From NCBI GenBank assembly GCA_028583605.1, contig CM053326.1:17812046-17876045 (forward strand): DNA of 64,000 bases. Reading direction: 5' to 3'. The number at the start of each line of letters is the position of its first letter. The stretch's first letter is position 1. This DNA is from Dastarcus helophoroides. Lineage: Eukaryota; Arthropoda; Insecta; Coleoptera; Bothrideridae. The notes below the pieces were generated by a model. The model ran no database searches. It was not told the DNA's origin and worked only from the letters and a program-made list of their open reading frames with translations. Below are positions 13,390 to 25,600 of the stretch, piece after piece. The translations under genes and the position numbers were made by a program.

Positions 13390-15780
13390 TGGCTTTATTA
13401 CATTCACCGACCTAAAAGCTCGTAGTGTCGAATAACAGGCAAGTCTCAAATTTTAGGAGGTAAAATATGTTAGCATGCCTGCTGTTTGTTCGTTGAACGT
13501 GAAGAGAAATTTTGGACAATATGTCTGAGCAGTTGGTTACATTTTGTAAAATTTTTGTATAGGAATTTTGCCGATGCTATTTCACGTCGTGAATCCAACA
13601 ACTAAAGCTCGTAAATATTTAGTAACTCATTATGATTACACGATCTCGACGAAAAACAACCAACAATTGCTTTAAACATATATTTTGCTGCTTTTCTTTG
13701 AACCCTTTCTAACCTTGTTGCTTGATAAACATATAAAAGAGACCAAATTACAGCGCTGTACTCCAGCTTTGATCTCACGAACGCCTTGTACAAAATCTTC
13801 AATGCTTCTACAGATAGAAAGTTTGACACAGACCTAAGTATAAATCCTAGCATTTTTAAAGATGAAGCAATAATAAAATTTATGTGTGGATTGAAAGTAA
13901 GTTCACAATCAAACGTTACCCCAAGAGCTGTATAGAGTCGAACTTTTTCTATTATATTGGTATCGTGTGATATACATGGTTAATATAAGACTTTTTCTTC
14001 GTGTAGGTAATAGTTTTACATTTATTAATATTTAATTCAAGATGATTTTCACCACACCAACTATTTATTTTGTTTAAATCTGCCTGGAGCAGTCATTGGA
14101 AGAGTTAATAGTGCGAAAGAGTTTTAGGTCGTCTGCGAATAATAGGAAGCTACTATCAATATATCTTGACAAATCGTTTACATATACATATATGTAAGGA
14201 CAGACCCCTGAGGTATACCTGATGTCTGCATATACTTGTCCGATTTGTACCCTTTGTAGACAACTGCCTGTTCTTTATTAATAAGATAGGATCTAAACAA
14301 TTCAAGCAAATCAGTACTAAATCCAAAGGCATCAAGTTTTTGCAAAAGACGTTCATGATTAACGCGATCAAATGCGGTGGAAATATTAGCGTAGATGCAA
14401 TCTACTTGTTCACCGCGATCTACATTTTCAGCTACAAATTGCTAACTCTTGACTTACCGGGCAGAAAACCATGGTGGTTGGTAGAGATTAGGGGGACGAT
14501 ATCAACGCTTATCTTGTTAAACAAAACCCTTTCAAATATTTTGGAAAATACCAAAAGCAAAGAGATAAGTCGATAATTCGACATAACCTTGGGATCACGA
14601 CCTTTGAGCACTGAAGTTATTTTTGCACTTTTCCATACTGATGGAAATGTTTTAGTTTTTATGCTAAATTTGAACAGAAAGGTAAGTGGATTGATAAATA
14701 CAGCTTTACATTCCTTAAAAACAAAGCATGGAAGTTGGTCCATTCCGGCAGACATCTTTGCTTTAAGCTGACCAAGGGCTTTCTCAACATCGTGGGGCTC
14801 AGTGCTAGTGATGGAAATTGGCAACAAGTTATATCAGAAACTTCTTTGTTGAAATTCATGACGTTAACATCACGAGAGCTATACACAGTTTTAAAGTAGC
14901 TTGCAAAATTTGAAACAATATCAATCTTGCTCATAATAACATTAGTACCGTCTACGTAATTAAGCATGCAACCGGGAATTCTACTTTAGCCTTTTCTCTC
15001 TTTAAGAAAATTCTTAAAAGCTACGAGGATCTTGTTTAAATTTAGATGAAACTCTGGAAATATATACATCGTAATCCCTGCGCATAAATTCTTTGATTTT
15101 TTAAGGTAATTCACAAAACTGAAAATTATTTAAAGACGTGTGCTTTCGCCTACAGTGTAACTTATTTTTTTTTTTGATGCAACTCTTTAACTCATTAGAG
15201 TACCGCGTTGGTAAAGTAGGATTGTTGCCTTTTGACTTGCTTGGTACAGACACAGAAATAATATCGTTTAGCTTTAAGTAGAATTCTCGGCAAGCATATT
15301 CACAGCATATATTGGTATAAAAACTCCCAGTCTACTTCAAACAATAGGGAATACATTAAAGTATAATCGGCCTTACGATAGTTATATTCAGTTTCTGGTA
15401 GATAATTGGCTGAAAAATTTACGTGACGAGATTTTCTTATACCTATTTTAATAACCAAGGAGGGGTGATGGTAATCCTCATTTATAAGAGGGACGCTCTC
15501 ATAGAACACCAAGTACAAAGTTAAATCGGTTAAGATTAAGTCAAATTTTCTACCATATATATTAACTATATTATTAATTTGTGCAAATTGGTGAAATTAA
15601 TAAAATTATTTAAGCTCACAACTCGTAGTGTAGATGAGGCGCAGCCTAATTCGCTGCAATTAAAGTCTCCTATAATTAGAACATTTTCAAGATTTAAGCA
15701 ATATCGCGCAAGACTGTCCAAGAAGACTTCAAAGCATTAGAGCTGGAATCCATATTATGAATACGGGGTCCATGGCTTAA
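13390..15780 (-). pseudogene. Decayed non-LTR retrotransposon, reverse transcriptase region
   Basis: Pieces of one non-LTR retrotransposon polyprotein read right to left in shifting frames. About 15300-15520 resembles the C-terminal part of the endonuclease. About 14660-14970 is the linker. About 14430-14827 is the start of the reverse transcriptase, with KMSAGMDQLP and then SNYRLISLLLVFSKIFERV, the usual fingers and palm-entry motifs. About 13600-13853 is a post-RT segment with KLEYSAVIW and RLERVQRKAAKYMF. Several frameshifts and stops separate these, so the copy cannot make protein. The type is Jockey/CR1-like by general appearance only. Its left (3') end is placed approximately. Confidence 0.8.
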
Positions 15781-15786
15781 CAATAT

Positions 15787-16116
15787 TGTGGCGTGTTCTC
15801 GGTTCGAATGATTAACATTTGCTGAATTGTAAGCACTTTATTTCTAAACTGAACTCGGAAAACTACAACTGCAATTCACTAACACTGTTTAATTAATTAA
15901 ATTATTCATTGACTTCTAACTAACTTGACTGAGGGAAAAGTGACCGCCTTATATAAGTCCCGGTCCGGATTCTAGAAGAATTCGGCAGATAAGGATTATC
16001 GTTTGCCGAAATTTCTGGAGCGCTTATTTGCCGTTTGATTTATTATCGCGGCCGCTCCCCCTTATCAAATTTTCTAGAAAATTCGCAACTAAACTTTATA
16101 ATTACTTTTTGTTACA
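15787..16116 (-). mobile_element. Solo LTR, copy 1 (330 bp)
   Basis: TG...CA ends with a 4 bp target duplication ATAT on both sides (15783-15786 and 16117-16120). Transcription would run on the - strand, where a TATATAAG box and a later AATAAAGTGC are in promoter-to-poly(A) order. It also carries GATAAG/CTTATC motifs, a NotI-type GCGGCCGC site and two TTCTAGAA palindromes. Homologous copies occur at 42162-42491 and about 47091-47436. There is no internal retrotransposon next to it, so it is a solo LTR. Confidence 0.8.
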
Positions 16117-16244
16117 ATATTTATTAATAATCGATATTTCTCACCCTTACTTTGTGGAATTCTCCAATATTCATATTAAACTTTATTAACAATTAAAACA
16201 ATAATAGATATTTAAATTTCCACGATTAGATTAGATTATATGTA

Positions 16245-17440
16245 TATGGGTCGTTTCGTGTTTCTCTTCGTCCACCCCACACCTCGACCTAAGGAGATCT
16301 TTTGTGCATACCCTGATCTTTGTAGTTCTCAGGTTCAAAATCTTGTAGAAGTTTATTATGGATCTGGGATTGAGTTTTTCCACAACTGAGGGGTCTAAGG
16401 ACGCCTATCCAAGTTTGATGTGCCTTTTGTACGCAAGCACATCGCACTTGTATAGCACATGTTCTGCAGTCTCCGCAGCTTCTGCGCAAAAACGACATAG
16501 GTCTGTTTCAGCCTGACCCATTTTCTTGAGATGGTACCTCATAGGGCAATGTTCTGTTAAGAGGCCGGTTAGGATCCTTAATTCGGATTTGCTAAGTTCT
16601 AAGTAGACCTTTGTCTTTTCAAGCGTTCCAGATATGAATCTTTTCGCCTGCCGTAGTCCTGGATATAATCTCCAGCGGGAGATTCTTGACTTTGTTTCCC
16701 ATTTTTTGACCTCATTGTTGATTTGAAAACCAAAAGCCGGTTCAGGTCCAAGAAATGATGATGCAGATCCTTCGCTAGCGAGTTGGTCAGCTGCTTCATT
16801 TCCTTGTATTCCTTTGTGCCCTGGCACCCACTTAAGGCTGATCCTGTTGTGTTTAGCCAGTTGCTTTAACGTTTGTTGACAGTCCCAAACTAGTTTGGAT
16901 CTGACAAGGCAGCTGCTGAGAGCTTTTATTGCCGCTTGGCTGTCAGAGTTAATGTAGATCTTTGTTCCTTTCAGGCTTCTTCGAAGACATTCGTAGGCGC
17001 AGAGTTCTATTGCATGTATTTCAGTTTGAAAGACAGTTGGGTCCTTTCCCAAGACCTTAGAAAACCTATAGTTAGGGCCATAAATTCCCACTCCAGTCCC
17101 ATGTGCTGTCTTTGATCCATCTGTAAACCAGATGGATAATTTGTGTTTTTCTTCAGGTACTGACTGAGCGTCAGTGTGGCTATCCAAATCCACCTCAAAG
17201 GAATGATCACATTCGTACCACGTTTCCACGATACTTCTATAAATATTTTCTACGCCGGAGAAGGTTTCCCTTTGCAGCATCATCGGCGGTTATACTAGCA
17301 ATTTGTTTAGCAGTTGTTAGGCTAACAAGTTCCATGAATCACAGCAGCTTCATCTTCTGAACCTCTAACTGAAGCTTTGAACAATAATTCGGATTAGATG
17401 GAATATTCGTAGGAGTCTGTGAGCATTTAAATTATATTAG
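16245..17440 (-). pseudogene. 5'-truncated non-LTR retrotransposon: RNase H and zinc knuckle
   Basis: An open frame of about 290 residues at 16405-17283 carries a full RNase H domain: WFTDGSK (first Asp), QTEIHAIELCAYE (Glu), YINSDSQAA (second Asp), and WVPGHKGIQGNEAADQLA (His and last Asp). It is followed by a CRFC...H...C zinc-binding tail. This is the C-terminal end of the polyprotein of an RNase H-bearing non-LTR element; the endonuclease and reverse transcriptase are absent. The catalytic residues are intact, so the truncation may be recent, but without the rest the copy cannot move by itself. A related fragment sits near 36440-36600. Confidence 0.82.
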
Positions 17441-17724
17441 AAAAAAGATCGATTGCCAAAATTGCTTAAAATCGAGACACAAGGATTTACGATCCATACG
17501 AGGGACTTTGATGGTTAAATTGACACTGTCCCGACCAAATCCGGACCGATGGCGTCCATGGTCTAATTTTCTCAGAAATAAAATTTTAATGCATCATTTT
17601 GGAAATGGAAATTCTTCTCGAAAGAAGGGTACCATTTAGTTGAGGTCGACAGTGACTCTAATATGACGGCCGTTCCGGAAAATTCACACCTATTTAAATA
17701 TTTTGTTTAGTAAAAAAATAGAGC

Positions 17725-17730
17725 TTTATT
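17725..17730 (-). promoter_or_regulatory. Candidate poly(A) signal of the EFCAB11-like gene
   Basis: On the - strand an AATAAA hexamer lies about 43 bases after the stop codon of exon 2. A very short 3' UTR is implied. Motif and spacing only. Confidence 0.5.
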
Positions 17731-17772
17731 ACTTGATACTTTAAAGGCACAATAATATAGTACAACATATTT

Positions 17773-20671
17773 TTACTTTTGTAACTTCCAGCGAAGAAAT
17801 CTTTCCTTAAAAGAAAAATAATCTAAATTGTTTTCGTTCGCTATTACATCGAAGGAATCAATCAAATTTTCTAGCGATATTTTGGCGTTAAGTTCCTTCC
17901 ATGCTGTCGTGATATCGTCCCTGTTCAAAAAGAACTTCCCTAAAAAATAACGATCACATTTCTAACTCTTTTTTTGTAAAATTGTTCGATATTTTTTATA
18001 TAACTCATAAACTACATTAAACAATAAATACAGCATATGAAATGTTCTTATACAGGGGGATTAATTAAGAATGGGCAGTCTCTGAACTGGAGATACTACA
18101 CACCAAAATATGGTGATTGAGCTTAACATGTTTTATAAAAATGTTGCAGGTTTACGAGGTATAGGGTGTTCAAAATTGGGATTTTAATTTGAAACTTCTT
18201 AATAATTTTGTGATTTTAAGCAGTATCGTCTGGAAAATTGACAACTTTGTTTTTTGGCATGAAAAATACGAATTTAATGCTGAATTTCGCACTATTTATA
18301 CAGGACATTAGTTACACCCTGTTACTTAAGTAAATTGCAACATATCTCTTTTGCCTAATGAGTTATGGCTAAAACGACTAGAAAATCTAAAAGGCAGTTT
18401 AATTTTGAATAAAAAAAATACTCTTGTTTATTTCGTGTAACTCTATCAGTTTTTGAGTAATTTGCCTTTTAAACATTCAATGAATTTGTTTGTTGATAAA
18501 TGAATTTATTGTTTTAAATTACTACTATGCGAGGTAACAACAGTAAAATCAACAAATAACAATCAGTAACAGTAATAAAAGAAAACTTCAAAGTAAATGC
18601 TCAAAATGACCGCCTTCCACTTCAATACACTTTGTAAAGCGTATCCTTAAAGATCTTTGAATATTAAATACCATTTGTCGATTATTTTTAATAATCTTAG
18701 CAACTTGTTGAATTTTCTGTCGTAATTCTTCGATGGAATTAATTGTTTCTTTGTAAACCATGTCCTTCATTTGTGACCATATTGAGTCTAGAGGGTTTAA
18801 ATCTGGACTTCTAGGTGGCTAAACAAATTCACTGCCACACCCAATCCACCGGTGAGGAAAGTGTTCATTCAGGTATTGGAGTATTGGCAGAGAAAAATGT
18901 GGCGGCGCCCCGTCTTGCATAAACCACATGTTCCGCCTATCTTCCAGTAGTGTGTTTAAATTTCAAGGAAGTTTAAATAGAGGGGCCTGTTCAGATTAGG
19001 AGGAAGTTCAAAAGGACCAATAAAAAAACCAGATATCACACCACACCAAATATTTACGTTGAATTCATGTTGAAAATATCATTCCTTTAGAGCATGTGGA
19101 TTTTCGGATTCCCACAAATGATTGTTTTTCCAATTAAAAACACCTCGTCTAGTAAACGTCGCCTCATCGGTGAAAAGGAGGTTATTAAGAAAATCCTGGT
19201 TTTCGGTTTGTTTACCTAGCATAAATTGAGCAAACTGTAGGCGAACTGGTAAATCTAGAGGTAACAAATTTTGGACAGGAGTATAGTGGTATAACGGAGA
19301 TTATCTTTCTTTAAAATTCCCCAGATAGACGATTGGCTTATTCCTGTTGCTGAACTTAACCGACGAGTACTGATATCTGGATTTTCCAAAATACGAACTA
19401 AAACCTCTTCATCATCGACGTTGATAGTTTTTCTAGCACCATTTAAGAATTTAGGACGAAAACACTCTGTTTCGTCTAGGCGGGTGTAAATACGTCTGAA
19501 AAGTTTGTTATTGGGTTGTCTTCGATTTGGGTATAATTCTAAATACCTTCTGGTTGAACTAAGTCCACTATAATTTGTGTGAGCAAAAAGACAAATTATA
19601 TCACGCATTTCACTGTTAGAAAATTCATTATGTTTTGGCATTTCCTTATTTTAGAATTTTTACTACAAATAATACTAAGTAAATTAGAAAAATACAATAA
19701 ACACTCTTACTTACAATTAGTGACAGTAAAATTGTCAAATATTTCTTTACACGAAAAAAAGATAAGTGCGGACACAAGCATACTTGAAAAAAGTCAAAGT
19801 AATAACGTTGGCTTAGGAGTCTTTACACTGAATGTTTAAAATGCAAATAACTCAAAATCTGATAGAGTTACTTGAAATAAACAAGAGTACCTTTTTTATT
19901 TAAAATTGAACTGCCTTTTGGATTTTTTAGTCATTTTAGCCATAACTCATTAGGCAAAAGAGATATGTTGTAATTTACTCAAGTAACAGGGTGTAACTAA
20001 TGTCATGTATACATACTACGAAATTCAGCATTAAATTCGTATTTCTCATGCCAAAAAACATAAAATTGCCAATTTTCCAGACGATACTGCTTGAAATCAT
20101 AAAATTATTAAAAAGTTTCAAATTAAAATTCCAACTTTGAACACCCTGTACCTCGTAAACTTGCAACATTTGAATAAGGCTTGTTAAGTTCATTCACCAT
20201 ATTTTGGTGTGCAGTATCTCCAGTTTGGAGATTGCCAATTCTTAATGAATCACCCTGTATATTTTGTTATATTATTTAAATAGTTTATGAAATACAAAGA
20301 TAACAATTTGCTTCAAAAGTGTCGCAAATTAATTTAAATGTTGACGAATGAAAATTCATATTATTAAATAAATTCACAATTATTATTTCTAATTAAAGCA
20401 ATCGTTAAATACCTCCGACATCGAGTTTCCGGAATATTTCCAAAGCTCTCAGTTCTTCGTCGTAGGAATATTTTATCTTTTCGGTGAAAAATTCCACGAT
20501 TACTTTTAATTCGAGCGGGTTTTCGTCCTGGAATAGTAACTCTTCGTCTCTGTAGTGGGGTTTTGCACCGAGCAATGCAACATATACGACTTTGAAATCT
20601 CTTTTTGTAAACATCTCCACGTCACCTAATAAAGCTTCTATACAGTTCCTTATTTTTCTGTTTAGGTCCAT
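17773..20671 (-). CDS. EF-hand protein, EFCAB11-like, two exons
   Basis: Exon 1 is 20671-20413 from ATG; exon 2 is 17939-17773 ending TAA. The join is in phase across a GT-AG intron and gives 141 residues, close to the size of vertebrate EFCAB11. The match is seen in FTKRDFKVVYVALLGAKP, against the SREDFK...LFGYKP region of that family, then in EIFRKLDVGGKFFLNRDDI and in NENNLDYFSFKERF, which aligns with the last EF-hand loop. Most calcium-ligand positions are lost: the central loop reads DVGGKFFLNRDD. The protein may therefore be a structural EF-hand rather than a calcium sensor. Its cellular role is not evident from sequence. The intron is 2473 bases because a mariner-type element of 2209 bases sits in it. 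The upstream frame is open to 20722, but only with a GTG, so the internal ATG is chosen. Confidence 0.78.
18051..20259 (-). mobile_element. Mariner-type DNA transposon with ~430 bp inverted repeats
   Basis: Both ends begin TACAGGG on their own strand and are flanked by TA (18049-18050 and 20260-20261), the mariner/Tc1 target duplication. The inverted repeats extend about 433 bases (18051-18483 and 19828-20259), far longer than the roughly 30 bases of a typical mariner. The interior encodes a decayed transposase on the - strand. The whole element lies inside the EFCAB11-like intron and does not touch its splice sites; without it the intron would be about 262 bases. Confidence 0.88.
18588..19641 (-). 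pseudogene. Broken mariner-family transposase
   Basis: The frame starts MPKHNEFSNSEMRDI at 19641 with a helix-turn-helix region (TRRLSSATGISQSSIWGIL near 19340). It shifts frame near 19260 into the catalytic part with NNLLFTDEATFTRRG (first Asp). It then shifts again to PRSPDLNPLDSIWSQMKD (third catalytic Asp, near 18800) and ends near 18588. A TAG replaces the Trp-like codon just before that motif. At least two frameshifts and one or more stops make it inactive. Confidence 0.82.
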
Positions 20672-21168
20672 TGGCCCTCTTTCAATTTGACACTCACCAC
20701 AGAATAACTCGATGCTTACCACAAAAACGATAAACTATTGACTGAGCAAAAATAAAATTACATTGTATTGTGGGGAAGATTTGGGCAAACATTTTGATTG
20801 TGAATTTATTGTATATTTTCCCAGTAATTTTGCTGTTTAATTCTATGGGTACTGCAGGTGGCGTCACCCGAGTTAATTAAAAAAGAAACTGGAACATTAG
20901 GTCAGTAGAATGTGTGAATCTCAATTGAGATTAAGCACTCATCTAGTAGAAATGAAGCGCGCTCGTTACTAGGGATTTGAAGGGGAAGTTTAGGACTTGG
21001 GTTCGTTGTTAAAATAAAACTTGAGAAACATAGTCCCCATTCAGAACATAGATTGATATCGGGTGTAGAGACTTATGGTACAGCTCATATTTTTTTCTTA
21101 TGCCACGAAATTTTGACGTTTCAAGTTCTTTTATTTTGTATTTAAATTCCAGCAAAGCGAATGACAGT
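20672..21168. other. 5' flank of the EFCAB11-like gene
   Basis: About 500 bases of non-repetitive AT-rich DNA upstream of the start codon, presumably promoter and 5' UTR. Possible splice donors GGTAAGC and GGTGAGT on the - strand near 20700-20722 leave room for a further 5' exon, but none was identified. Confidence 0.35.
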
Positions 21169-22376
21169 TCTCGTTCCAAGATTCGGAATTTATAGATAAA
21201 CCGGAAATATTTCCAAAAAACCACGAAATTTTGGGAGAAATTTGAGAAAGGGGGCATTAAAAGAACAAATTATATAATTTTCCCATTTTTGTTTTTAAAT
21301 TTTTTTTAAACCAAAGTTTAGGTTTATAATTTTTCCTTTTTCTCTTCTTCTCATCACATTCCCACATAAATTAAAAAATCGATTTTATGGAAATTGAATT
21401 TTTCCAGCGTAATTCTAAAAATTCTCAGCGTAATTCTATAAAGTCTTAATTTCGATATTAAAATCACCAATTTTATTATTTATTTAACATGTTTTTATTA
21501 ACTTGCTATCAAAAGAATTTTGGATTCTTCCAGTTCATGGCATAATATTACAATTTTTTTCTTTATAAAATACCGATTTTAAACTCGAAATCCTACAATT
21601 TTTTTAATAATTATTTTAAAATTTCAGCAAATTTCGAGCCTAGAATTTAAAATTTCCATTAAAAAGTCTAATAGTGAGGATTTTTTACTAGACAAAAGCC
21701 AACTTTTTGAATTTGATGTTCGAAATTTGAAGAAAAAAGGGTAAATTGTGTAAATTAAAAAAACTTCAATATAAAAATTATTTAGAAAAAAGTTATCACT
21801 AAAACCCGAAAGTTATGGCATTTGTCATTTGATGCTATATTTGCCATTTTTGACAATTTTCAGGTTATTTTGCCATTTTTGGTATTATGCCATTTTTTTG
21901 CCTTATATTCAGAAAAAGAAAGACATAAAAAAGATTTAAATTGCATCAATTAAAATTTTATAATAATTGCAATTCTTATAATTGATCTTTATTTGATTGA
22001 TGAGTCTTTAATATCTGGTCCATTAACCATGGTGTAGGCAGAATTTGCTTCAGGGAGAGGCATCAATTATCTTGAAAAATCGATGCACAAAAAAATACAT
22101 AATTTGTAAAGAACCTTTCGGTTGGGTACTTGTAAACATTTAACTACACTATATTTTCATTTAATTACATGAACTGGGGGTAGAAATTTCGAAAAATACC
22201 TAAACAGTTAGAAAATCGATTTTAAAATAGTAATAGAAGCTTTCCGAATATTTAAAAAATTTTAAATGTTAAAAATAGAAATTCAAAATTTCCAAAAGTA
22301 GACTTTTGTGAAAAAGACAGCATTTGAAAAAAGAGCAATTTCCAAAGATCAGAATTTTTACTTTACTCAAATCTTT
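21169..22376. repeat. Tandem duplication unit 1 (segments A and B)
   Basis: Segment A (about 21169-21682) recurs at 22377-22880. Segment B (about 21740-22365) recurs at about 25543-26145. B includes the left end of the hAT-like element and its flank, with GTTATCAC before the terminus. This copy of the element stops at 22365, where the second A begins. The pattern indicates a tandem duplication of about 1.2 kb made after the hAT insertion. Confidence 0.75.
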
Positions 22377-22880
22377 TCATTCCAAGATTAGGAATTTATA
22401 GAAAAACGCTAAATATTTCCAAAAAATCACGAAATTTTGGGAGAAATTCGAGAAAGGGGCATTAAAAGAACAAATTATATAATTTTCCCATTTTTGTTTT
22501 TGAATTTTTCTAAAACCAAAGTTTCGGTTTATAATTTTTCGTTTTTCTCTTTTTCTCAATACATTTCCACATAAATTAAAAAATCGATTTTATGGAAACT
22601 GAATTTTTCCAGCGGAATTCCAAGTATAAAATCGTAATTTCGATATTAAAATCACCAATTTTATTATTTTTTTAACATGTTTTTATTAACTTGCTGTCAA
22701 AAGAATTTTTAAATTCTTCTAGTTCATGGCATAATATTACAATTTCTTTCTTTATAAAATACCCGATTTTAAACTCGAAATCCTACAATTTTTCTAATAA
22801 TTATTTTAAAGTTTCAGCAAATTACGAGCCTAGAGTTTAAAATTTCCATAAAAAAGTCTAATAGTGAGGATTTTTTTTAG
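22377..22880. repeat. Tandem duplication unit 2, segment A copy
   Basis: This closely matches 21169-21682, including the run AAATTATATAATTTTCCC and the phrase AATAGTGAGGATTTTTT near the end. Its continuation (segment B) is displaced to 25543 by an unrelated 2.66 kb block. Confidence 0.75.
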
Positions 22881-25541
22881 GTTTTGATGTTTAAATATTA
22901 GCTTAAATTTCCAAGCGATAGAATTGTGGTGAAGCCTGTGAAATAATTTCTGTCACACCGTAGCAGATGCAAAAAAATACTGGAACCTGGAACATTTTGC
23001 GGTGGGGCAATGAAACAGCGCATCTAGATACAAAATTTTATTTATCGGTAACAGAAATTTTTTACATCCAGAGAAAAGGTTTTCCTTCTATAATACTGAT
23101 GCATTTCCCGACGACATTTAGGACGAGTTACGATATATTTTATGTTGAATGTAAACAGCTAATTTGTGCTTATATTAACATTAATTTTTCAACTTAAAAG
23201 AAAAAGTGTTCCCAAGTCAATATTTTTAAAACCATTAACAAATTTCTCATACTTCCAAGTAACTTTGGAGAACAATCACAGATTTTTTAATGATTTCTTG
23301 AGAAGTTTTACAAAGACACTTAAAACAACTTTGTGAACAACGTACAAAATGAATCAATTATGATTTTTGGAGTTTTGACCTTTCGCAAAAGTCATAATTT
23401 GTTGTTCAGCGAAATAAAACCAAATATTTTTCAGAATTTTCTGGTAGTGATGTGTACATTAATTTTGATTGGCTTTTCGTCGTTTTTGCTTATTACGTAT
23501 CATATCTTTAAAGTGACCATTTATATTTCATCATTTACAACATTTTTTGGTCATGTGGAAGCTATTCGCGGTTTTCGTACGGTCCGACAGATGGCGTTTA
23601 AAGGAGTTGCTTTTACTGTGTAAAGTACGAATAAAGCTCGCTGGGGGAGGTGTATTTATGGGATTTGGGTATATTAGATTGATAACCATAAGCAACCGAA
23701 CTCACAATAAAATTAAAATTTGTTTCTGGATCCCAAATTTTGAATCTAATAAATGTCCCAGCCTGTCAATCTGTGCGTTACAGAACAATAAACAAACACA
23801 CTTTTTTCAAAGGCATCCTAGACCTATTAACCCATTAGTCAATAACACAGATTTTTCGAAAACAAGACGACAAAAAATTGCTTTTAAAAATATATATTTT
23901 TCAAAATTAGTATTTTTCGAAGAAGGAAAAGCCTATCAAAATTAAAACAGTTATAAATATGTGTTACATTAAATAATAAATATCATGTTACATCAAATAA
24001 TAAACATCATATGTTACTCTTTCTCTATAACGTGATATAAAATCTGCTTACTAAATATCGGCGATTTCTGCGATAAAACGTTAAAAATCTGTTTTATGTA
24101 CAAATAATAATTCATAACTCTTTAAGATATTAGCTAGGATTTGATGGCTCTTAACAGTATAAAATATGTACACAATATTCAAAAAATATATACACATACA
24201 TCTATACAAAATGTGATTTGAAATCAATAAAAAATGTACACAGGGTGTCATTTAATAATGTAACTCTTTTACTCTAAGCGAGGTGATATATTTACCTGTT
24301 AAATGGTCTGATGTGGTTTCGAAAAATATATTAGATTTATTTAAAAATTATATCAAATATGGAAATAAAGCTACAACATTGATTCTGTAAATTATCATAA
24401 AGGCACACGTGTATAAAAGACGAAACGGAATTTCTTATATAAGTACCCAACATGGGAAGACACTAATTTCTAACGAAACAATACTAACGGACTTATTGGG
24501 GAGATTCTCCTATTAGGATTAAACATAGGCAGTCGAGAATTATTTTCGTGAGCTTCGCAGGGATTGATGACTTCATATTGAATTAGACGTTCCCATTGTT
24601 CTCCTTGTAAGGTTCTTCATCCAAAACTGTATTCATTGTTAACCTAAGAAAAAATAGATTTTGATTAATCAATTGACTTGCAAAACGTGAATCTCTGGTA
24701 CATGGATGGATTTATCTACAACAATTAACACTTTCATCTTCTATCATCAATGGGCAGATCGTGTTTTTATCATTAAAAACATATTTGAAATGGTTGTAAG
24801 AAAACCCAGATTTAGGTTGTAAATTTTCATTGCGAAATATGTTCCAGGATGCAGTGTCCTAATTCTAGTTAGTTTAAACCAGTAAATAATTCGAAATGTG
24901 TTAACTCAATATTATACGTGCTTCGGGCAGTTTTGTTTCAATACAACTCACTCCTCAGTCGACTCGGTAATAGCATTCCGCATAATTCAATTGGACTTCA
25001 TGTAATAAGTTACTTCCAAGTTGGCGAGCAAAACCGAGGAGCAACAGAGAAATTCTTCCTACCCTTAATTACGTTACGACTCGGCAGAGGAATAATAAAC
25101 TTCGCAAAATTTGAATACACTCTTATTATCGAAACAGTCAATTAGTGGCCTTACTTTACAAAATCAACCAAGAAACTAAGTTTGTAAATCTTTTACACAG
25201 TGCCGTAACTAGCTTTTAAAGGGTCCTGTACAAGATATTAAATTAGGGCCCCTAAAATTAACGAGAAACAGTATTTTTCAATTTTCAAAAGAAGGTGTCA
25301 TAAAGATGTCACAACTAAAAAAATTGTCGTGCCTTCAAATATGTTTGTATTTTTAATAACAAAAAAAAAAACGAAAGTAGCCCAAGGTATTTGAGAGAAC
25401 CAAAAAACAAAAAAATATCACCCCAATAGGGCCTGTTTTAATATTTGCGTTAGCGCGGAAAAAATTGATAGGGTTTTTGATTTATAATTCGAAACTTTGT
25501 TCAAATAATAAGAAAATTAGAGAAAGGTCAACCTTTTGAGG
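22881..25541. other. Block separating duplicated segments A and B
   Basis: This 2.66 kb block interrupts the second duplication unit, so it arrived after the duplication, with loss of about 50 bases at the junction. No terminal repeats or coding domains are recognised. Short open frames at 22967-23197 and 23333-23945 have no family resemblance. Near 23950-24010 there is a small tandem repeat containing AAATAATAAAYATCATRTTAC. Around 25195-25440 a GGGCCCC-type scrap resembles transposon ends. Confidence 0.45.
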
Positions 25542-25600
25542 GTAAATTGTGTAAATTAAAAAAAAATCAATATAAAAATTATTTAAAAAAAAGTTATCAC

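Larger units (their letters stand above)
8951..13390. other. Gene-poor stretch between otopetrin and the retrotransposon cluster
   Basis: About 9230-10010 is degenerate AT-rich repeat. An inverted pair of Cys/Lys-like CTTGTCTTGC-rich arms sits near 9026-9062 and 10543-10592. A possible LTR scrap lies at 10047-10236. The remainder, 10600-13390, is AT-rich DNA with only short chance frames. No gene is supported. Confidence 0.5.

Noticed and set aside
23333..23945. Overlapping hydrophobic frames resembling a membrane protein
   Set aside because: The composition follows the AT-rich DNA, there is no recognised family, and no splice continuation was found.
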